Assembly: GCA_964436865.1 (NCBI GenBank)
Contig: CAYTFK010000269.1
Location: 1 to 10,004, forward strand
Source: JAXGPP01 sp964436865
Lineage (GTDB): Bacteria > Planctomycetota > Planctomycetia > Pirellulales > Thermoguttaceae
Length of the DNA: 10,004 bases
Reading direction: 5' to 3'
Under the pieces are notes generated by a model. It ran no database searches and was not told the origin of the DNA. It worked only from the letters and a program-made list of their open reading frames with translations. Made by a program: the position numbers and the translations under genes. Below are positions 6,572 through 10,004 of this stretch, piece after piece. How positions within the stretch are numbered: position 1 is the first letter of the stretch; each line of letters opens with the position of its first letter.

Positions 6572-7840
6572 TCACCCGGGAATACCTGCAATCCAGTCGA
6601 ATGCCACTGGCGCTGACGCCGCCAACTGTCGGGCATCGGCCGGAACGGTGAGATAGCAGTTGGCCGTCCAGCAGGCGTAGATGTCGGCAGAACTCACGCC
6701 AGCCAGCGGCAGCACGTCCCAGCCTTCGCCGACATGCGTCGCCCGGGCCAGGCAGTAGAAAGTGCGTCCACCGGAGTAGCCCACCGGCGAGGTCAGCCGT
6801 CCCCATTGGGCTGGGGCGATCGGCTCGTCGCCGGCCAGACGCCGAATGGCGGCCGCCACGTAGCGGCTGAAGCCCAGATGACAGGCCAACGGGTTGCCGG
6901 GAAGTCCGAAGAGGAGTTGGCAGCCGCGCCGCGCAAACAGCAGCGGCTTGCCCGGCTTCTGGTGGACCTTGTGAAAGACGATCTCCGCACCGAAGTCTCG
7001 CAGCGCACCCGGCACCAGATCGTACTTGCCCACCGAAACTCCACCGGCGAGGAGGACGATATCGCAGGCGGCGGCGAGTTCGAGGGCCTGCCGGATCGCA
7101 CCGGACCGATCATTGACGTGGAGACAGAGCGGCGCGTCGAGCCCCATGCGCCGCGCGAGTGCGCAGAGCAGGGGGCCATTCGAATCGCGAATTTGGTTCG
7201 GCGCCGGCGATTCGCTTGGTGGAATAAGCTCGGCGCCGGTGGTGATCACTGCCAGCGACGGGCGCGGCCGCGCGCGAACTGATGTGATGCCGAACGAAGC
7301 CATCACCGCCACGGCCAACGGCGTAATCGATTCGCCCGGTTGGAGGACACTCGTGCCGCTGAGACATTCACTACCCACCGATGCGATATGGCTGCCGCAG
7401 GGAATGTGCTGTGGCAACGTGACCTGGTGGCCGCGGCGCCGCACGTGCTCTTTCTGCACGACGGCCTCGGCCGAGGACGGGCAGGCAGCTCCGGTCATGA
7501 TTTCCAGGCAAGTGCCGGGTGCCACGTCCGTCGCGTTCGCGCTGCCGGCCGCCACTTCGCCCACGATCTGGACCGTGCGGCCGGCGTCGGCCACGCGAAC
7601 GGCGTAGCCGTCCATCATCGCGCGGCGAAAAGCGGGATAAGGGCGGTCGGCCCGGATTTCCTCAGCGAGGCGTAGCCCAAGCGAATCGGCCAGCGGCATG
7701 GCCCTGGCCGGAATCGGTATGGAGGAATCGACCACCAGACGAAGCGCTTCGTCCGGCTCCAGAAGGGTGGGCGCTCGATGTACCGGGCGTCGTGCCGGCG
7801 GGCCCCCCACTTGCGATTCGACTGCGCCCAACCCGATCAT
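6572..7840 (-). CDS. moeA: MoeA, molybdopterin molybdenumtransferase
   Basis: A 422-residue enzyme that inserts molybdate into adenylylated molybdopterin, the last step to Mo-molybdopterin. Family motifs appear in order: MDGYAV (76-81), TTGAEL (200-205), RDSN (218-221), GGVSVG (266-271) with D274, KPGKP (295-299) and GLPGNP (312-317). The C-terminal beta domain (about 345-418) is present, and the length is normal for MoeA. The first 20 residues before the conserved core are poorly conserved, so the start at 7840 is likely but not certain; a GAGG lies about 8-11 nt upstream. It is the first gene after the strong leftward promoter at 7916-7944 and heads the molybdoenzyme operon, so cofactor completion and apo-enzyme synthesis are probably co-regulated. 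The symbol glp/moeA is equally used for this family. Confidence 0.95.
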   Translation of the reverse strand: MIGLGAVESQVGGPPARRPVHRAPTLLEPDEALRLVVDSSIPIPARAMPLADSLGLRLAEEIRADRPYPAFRRAMMDGYAVRVADAGRTVQIVGEVAAGSANATDVAPGTCLEIMTGAACPSSAEAVVQKEHVRRRGHQVTLPQHIPCGSHIASVGSECLSGTSVLQPGESITPLAVAVMASFGITSVRARPRPSLAVITTGAELIPPSESPAPNQIRDSNGPLLCALARRMGLDAPLCLHVNDRSGAIRQALELAAACDIVLLAGGVSVGKYDLVPGALRDFGAEIVFHKVHQKPGKPLLFARRGCQLLFGLPGNPLACHLGFSRYVAAAIRRLAGDEPIAPAQWGRLTSPVGYSGGRTFYCLARATHVGEGWDVLPLAGVSSADIYACWTANCYLTVPADARQLAASAPVAFDWIAGIPG

Positions 7841-7896
7841 AAGGTAAGCCTCGGCGAGTCAGTGAATGCTGCGGCGTTGACCGTGGTTTGACCTGA

Positions 7897-7925
7897 TTGA
7901 CGCCGCTGGCAGCCGATTATATCAT
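7897..7925 (+). promoter_or_regulatory. Rightward sigma70-type promoter for the Rrf2 regulator gene
   Basis: Plus strand: -35 TTGACG (7897-7902), 17-nt spacer, -10 TATCAT (7920-7925); each hexamer matches consensus at five of six positions. Predicted start is near 7932, giving a short leader of about 15 nt with AGAGG (7936-7940) as ribosome binding site. It overlaps the leftward promoter, so the two probably compete. Confidence 0.55.
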
Positions 7926-7944
7926 TTCTTCATCCAGAGGTCAA
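7916..7944 (-). promoter_or_regulatory. Leftward sigma70-type promoter with extended -10, driving the moeA-led operon
   Basis: Minus strand: -35 TTGACC (7944-7939), 17-nt spacer, -10 TATAAT (7921-7916), preceded by TGA giving an extended -10 (TGATATAAT). Predicted transcription start is near 7909, leaving a leader of about 70 nt before the moeA ATG. The match is much better than chance in this GC-rich sequence. Confidence 0.75.
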
Positions 7945-7946
7945 GA

Positions 7947-8432
7947 ATGTTGAGCGCCACGAGCGAGCATGCCTTAAGAGCCCTGGTTCAGTTGGCGCGA
8001 CTCCCCGCTGGGGCCTCGGCCCTGGGCCGGAAGCTGGCCGAGTCGGCCGACATTCCGCCCAATTACCTGTCGAAGATTCTGTTGACGCTTCGCAACGCGG
8101 GGATTGTGGAGACCACTCGCGGTCACGGAGGGGGGTATCGCCTCTCCAAAGTACCAAGCGATATCAGACTAATCGATGTGATCGAGCTCTTTGAGGGTAT
8201 TCGCAGCCGGCCCGGCTGTCTGCTCGGCGAAAAACACGACTGCTCCGATCATACGCCTTGTTCCGCTCACGCCAGGTGGAAGGAGGTGAAGCAGGCATAT
8301 CTTAGTTTCCTGGAGTCGAATTCAATCGCCGATATTGCTGCTCTGCCGCCAATGCCTGACGCCGAGAAGGCTGGGGGCGATGGCGAGAAAAGGCGCTCGC
8401 CGCACCGTCCGGTTCATCCCGGCGAGACGTAA
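7947..8432 (+). CDS. Rrf2-family transcriptional regulator with Fe-S type Cys cluster
   Basis: A 161-residue regulator. The N-terminal winged helix begins in the usual Rrf2 way (MLSATSEHALRAL), with the recognition helix region around NYLSKILLTLRNAG (39-52) and the wing GHGGGYRLSK (59-68). After the dimerisation helix (about 71-85) come three cysteines, C91-x7-C99-x5-C105, with H108 three residues later. IscR and NsrR carry comparable three-Cys sets that ligate [2Fe-2S] or [4Fe-4S], so this is probably an Fe-S sensor of NO, oxygen or redox state. The first interval is longer than in the E. coli proteins. The tail from about 134 is disordered and charged. The start at 7947 has AGAGG 6 nt upstream. 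It is divergent from the moeA-led operon with overlapping promoters, suggesting that it controls that operon and itself. Target and signal are inferred. Confidence 0.88.
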   Translation: MLSATSEHALRALVQLARLPAGASALGRKLAESADIPPNYLSKILLTLRNAGIVETTRGHGGGYRLSKVPSDIRLIDVIELFEGIRSRPGCLLGEKHDCSDHTPCSAHARWKEVKQAYLSFLESNSIADIAALPPMPDAEKAGGDGEKRRSPHRPVHPGET

Positions 8433-8481
8433 GCGCGTCGTGCGGTCGACCTGCGACAGACCACGCCTTGCCCTGCACCGC

Positions 8482-8487
8482 GAGGAG
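8482..8487 (+). promoter_or_regulatory. Shine-Dalgarno GAGGAG of the chaperone-like gene
   Basis: GAGGAG lies 8 nt before the ATG at 8496 and supports that start. No separate promoter was found in the 63 nt after the Rrf2 stop, so the two genes may share one transcript. Confidence 0.6.
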
Positions 8488-8495
8488 CCGCGATC

Positions 8496-8993
8496 ATGAT
8501 TGCTGGAAACCAATTGCCCGGCATGCTCGCCACCCTCGTCGCGCATCCTCACGGCAATTACTGGCAGCGATTCGACGCAGCACTGGACGCGGTACGACGT
8601 CACGCCCCCGAGGCCGCAGGGGCCCTGGCACGGTTTGCGGCACAGGCGGGTGTGCTATCCGAAGCAGAACTCGCCGGTTTGCATCGGAGTCTGTTTGAAG
8701 ACGCCGCGGGCGGCGAGTTCTGCAACCGCTGGCTGGGCGTCGACGAGACTTCTTTATTCATGGAATCAACGGCCGAACGCTTTTCGGCAGCGCTCGCCAG
8801 ACTTTCAGGCCTGCCGCAATCGGCATCCGAGGCCTCGATACGGTGGCACGTGCTGCCCGCCTGCCGGGCGCTCCAGTGTATCGCGGCGAACAGCGGCAAT
8901 CCCTACGCGCATCTGCTTGGCGGCATTGCGCGCGTCCTCGGCAATCTGCTGGAAGTAGCGAAGCCGGCGGGCGAGGGCCAAGCCCGCCAGTGA
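8496..8993 (+). CDS. Probable NarJ/TorD-like molybdoenzyme assembly chaperone (divergent)
   Basis: A 165-residue, largely helical, soluble protein without signal peptide. The N-terminal part (about 8-68) reads like the NarJ start: a hydrophobic LATLVAHP segment, an acidic/hydrophobic helix, then LSEAELAGLHRSLFED, comparable to the family's LS.EELQELY...F. The C-terminal VLPACRAL plus SGNPYAHLL (119-141) resembles the NarJ end (LPAL...NPYA.LL). The middle is divergent, and the protein is shorter than typical NarJ. Such chaperones bind the Tat signal of the apo-alpha subunit and help cofactor insertion; the Tat-bearing alpha subunit at the far end of the opposite-strand operon is the obvious client. 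It sits 63 nt after the Rrf2 gene on the same strand. The assignment rests on pattern memory, not an alignment; an unrelated helical protein remains possible. Confidence 0.55.
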   Translation: MIAGNQLPGMLATLVAHPHGNYWQRFDAALDAVRRHAPEAAGALARFAAQAGVLSEAELAGLHRSLFEDAAGGEFCNRWLGVDETSLFMESTAERFSAALARLSGLPQSASEASIRWHVLPACRALQCIAANSGNPYAHLLGGIARVLGNLLEVAKPAGEGQARQ

Positions 8994-9042
8994 AATCGGC
9001 CGATCGGCAGCGGAAATTGGGAGCGTCTGGTGCGCAACAGCC

Positions 9043-9068
9043 CTGACTGCTCCGTTTGGCGGAGTCAG
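9043..9068. terminator. Weak bulged hairpin in the convergent intergenic region
   Basis: CTCCG (9050-9054) pairs with CGGAG (9060-9064), extended by CTGA/TCAG (9043-9046 with 9065-9068) across a 3-nt bulge. It lies between the convergent chaperone-like and HTH genes and overlaps the HTH stop codon. No T tract follows on either strand, so this is only a candidate bidirectional terminator. Confidence 0.25.
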
Positions 9069-9376
9069 CCGCGGGACTCCCTGGCGTGGCAACCGTTGCC
9101 GCGCCCTTCAAAAAGAACGACGGTGCTGCTGAGGCCGTCACAGACCATCTTCACCCCCAGGTAATCGAGCAGCAGAAACAGGCTCTCCGACTTGATCGTG
9201 CCTCCCGGCTTGCGAAACCGACTCAAAGCAGCCGACGAGATACCGGTATCTTTGGAGATCCGGTAGTACGTCAATCCCCGCCGCTCAATCTCGGCCTTGA
9301 TTGCCGAAGTGGCTGCATCATGCAGGAATTTGGCGGCGGCGAGTTCCTCGCCATCGCCACTTGCGGGCTTGCCCAT
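9065..9376 (-). CDS. Small XRE/Cro-type helix-turn-helix protein
   Basis: A 103-residue protein with an alanine-rich helix (about 11-30) and a helix-turn-helix around residues 33-75 (RGLTYYRISKDTGIS, then AALSRF, then a final LLLDYLGVK segment), typical of small XRE-family DNA-binding proteins. The R-x-G-LTYYRISKDTGIS pattern is one I associate with planctomycete XRE proteins. The last 20 residues look unstructured. The start at 9376 was preferred because AGGGGGGG ends 9 nt upstream; an in-frame ATG at 9418 would add 14 residues but has no ribosome binding site and would place an inverted repeat inside the gene. It converges on the chaperone-like gene and is divergent from the gene at the right edge. 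No toxin or phage gene is adjacent in the window, so its role is unknown; autoregulation is plausible. Confidence 0.72.
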   Translation of the reverse strand: MGKPASGDGEELAAAKFLHDAATSAIKAEIERRGLTYYRISKDTGISSAALSRFRKPGGTIKSESLFLLLDYLGVKMVCDGLSSTVVLFEGRGNGCHARESRG

Positions 9377-9409
9377 CGCTATGCACCCCCCCTGGTACCA
9401 CTTGCGGGC
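9357..9409. repeat. 12-bp direct repeat at the start of the HTH gene
   Basis: ccacttgcgggc occurs at 9357-9368 (inside codons 3-7 of the HTH gene) and again at 9398-9409 (leader). The copies are 41 bp apart, and the second overlaps the left arm of the inverted repeat. It may be a chance or duplicated segment. Confidence 0.4.
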
Positions 9410-9427
9410 AGTTTCCATTTGTGGTAC
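9395..9427. promoter_or_regulatory. Inverted repeat GTACCAC/GTGGTAC upstream of the HTH gene
   Basis: A perfect 7-bp inverted repeat, GTACCAC (9395-9401) and GTGGTAC (9421-9427), with centres 26 bp apart, between the HTH start codon and a TATAAT box. It could be an operator bound by the HTH protein, or a leader hairpin with a 19-nt loop just upstream of the ribosome binding site. Confidence 0.4.
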
Positions 9428-9460
9428 TATGCGCCTTATCAGGCACGTCTACGGCGGGGA

Positions 9461-9466
9461 ATTATA
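9461..9466 (-). promoter_or_regulatory. Possible -10 box (TATAAT) of the HTH gene
   Basis: A perfect TATAAT on the minus strand, predicting a start near 9454 and a leader of about 78 nt. No recognisable -35 lies 16-18 nt upstream, so this is a weak call. Confidence 0.3.
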
Positions 9467-9529
9467 GCCGATTTCCGCGACCCCCGCTAGTGGTTCGGAT
9501 CCCCCATCGTACCAATCCTCATCTGTCCG

Positions 9530-10004
9530 ATGGACAAGTCTCTTCTGAGTGGTTTGCGGAAACGGATCGACGATGCGCTGCTGGCTGTCGATGGCGAGCT
9601 CTGCGAATATGCCCGCCGCAGCGGCGTCGCCCGGGAAGCCGTCAGGGTGGTGGGCCTGAGCACCGACGAACTCGTCGCCATCGTGAACGCCTTTCTGCGC
9701 GATTCGCGGCTTTGGACCGAGTTTCGTCGACAGCTAAGCCAGACCCCTGAAGTGCGTTTTGACGATCTCTTCCACGCCTCGTGTCGAGCATCGCCAAGGC
9801 CGGCCCCGCGTCCGGGGTCCCATCGCCCCGACGACTCCGACTACCGCGACGGCGAGGGTTGGGCGCGCCGCATTAACACGCTGGCCGGCCGTCCGGCGGT
9901 GGATGGCGTCACGCTCTACGCGGTGGCCTATGCCATGGGCCGGGATGGGGGGCTGCGGAAGGCTTTCCATGCCCTGGTAACGTCGGCTCAGAACGAGGGG
10001 CCAT
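9530..10004 (+). CDS. Unrecognised protein, N-terminal 158 residues, runs off the right edge
   Basis: An open frame from ATG 9530 to the window end with no stop; the nearest upstream in-frame stop is TAG at 9488. Residues 1-85 look like a compact helical domain (MDKSLLSGLRKRIDDALL, then a Leu/Val-rich stretch, then WTEFRRQL). A Pro/Arg/Ser-rich linker follows (about 87-105), then a second charged segment with WARRINTLAG and LYAVAYAMGRDGG. No signal peptide or membrane helix is visible. No Shine-Dalgarno sequence precedes the ATG, so the start is uncertain. Coding is supported by GC-biased third positions and folded-looking composition, but I recognise no family or catalytic motif. It is divergent from the HTH gene, with 153 bp between them. 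Confidence 0.5.
   Translation, partial: MDKSLLSGLRKRIDDALLAVDGELCEYARRSGVAREAVRVVGLSTDELVAIVNAFLRDSRLWTEFRRQLSQTPEVRFDDLFHASCRASPRPAPRPGSHRPDDSDYRDGEGWARRINTLAGRPAVDGVTLYAVAYAMGRDGGLRKAFHALVTSAQNEGP

Larger units (their letters stand above)
7877..7944. repeat. TTGAC/GTCAA element cluster in the divergent promoter region
   Basis: TTGACC at 7877-7882 and 7888-7893 and TTGACG at 7897-7902 lie in the same orientation, with starts 11 and 9 bp apart, about one helical turn. An inverted copy, GGTCAA, is at 7939-7944. The third and fourth copies double as -35 elements. The others have no good -10, so they could be operator half-sites, for example for the adjacent regulator; this is inference. Confidence 0.4.

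Noticed and set aside
7877..7902. TTGAC copies as a CRISPR-like or integron repeat array
   Set aside because: Units are only five or six bases long with no spacer structure; promoter or operator elements explain them better.
8994..9030. GC-rich palindromes (CCGATCGG-type) after the chaperone-like gene as a terminator
   Set aside because: Short, overlapping, without a proper loop or T tract.
9377..9418. Alternative start of the HTH gene at 9418
   Set aside because: No ribosome binding site precedes it, and the added residues do not belong to the HTH domain; the ATG at 9376 has a G-rich site at proper distance. Not fully excluded.

Overview
The window looks like a GC-rich planctomycete chromosome or metagenome scaffold, probably from the Pirellulales/Gemmatales side. 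This is inferred from protein character, not from a marker gene: a fused b6-type cytochrome b, a Rieske protein and a ferredoxin-tailed GltD-like flavoprotein placed next to a molybdoenzyme is an arrangement I associate with Planctomycetes. The sequence contains a 100-N scaffold gap at 4289-4388, inside a gene.

Positions 1-7840, minus strand, read right to left: one tightly packed operon. It opens with two molybdenum-cofactor genes, moeA and mobB. A small Cys-rich protein follows, then an NAD(P)H/FAD oxidoreductase with a C-terminal ferredoxin domain, a Rieske protein, a fused cytochrome b/b6, a membrane-anchored seven-haem cytochrome c, and the start of a Tat-exported NarG/NxrA-type molybdopterin alpha subunit that runs off the left edge. 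Most junctions are 4-bp ATGA/GTGA overlaps, which implies translational coupling. The one real intercistronic space, between cytochrome b and cytochrome c, holds two tandem hairpins. The likely scheme is a respiratory chain linking the quinone pool, through a bc-type complex and a multihaem cytochrome, to a periplasmic nitrate reductase or nitrite oxidoreductase, with its cofactor-maturation genes at the head of the transcript. Direction (nitrate reduction or nitrite oxidation) cannot be decided here.

Positions 7841-7946: a 106-bp divergent intergenic region with a strong leftward sigma70-type promoter (extended -10, perfect TATAAT) overlapping a rightward promoter, plus four TTGAC/GTCAA elements.

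Positions 7947-8993, plus strand: an Rrf2-family regulator with an Fe-S type Cys cluster, then a probable divergent NarJ/TorD-like chaperone. Regulator and chaperone are therefore transcribed divergently from the operon they probably serve.

Positions 8994-10004: a convergent small XRE-type HTH gene (minus strand) with an inverted repeat in its leader, and an unrecognised protein gene on the plus strand that runs off the right edge. No tRNA, rRNA, CRISPR array or insertion sequence was seen.
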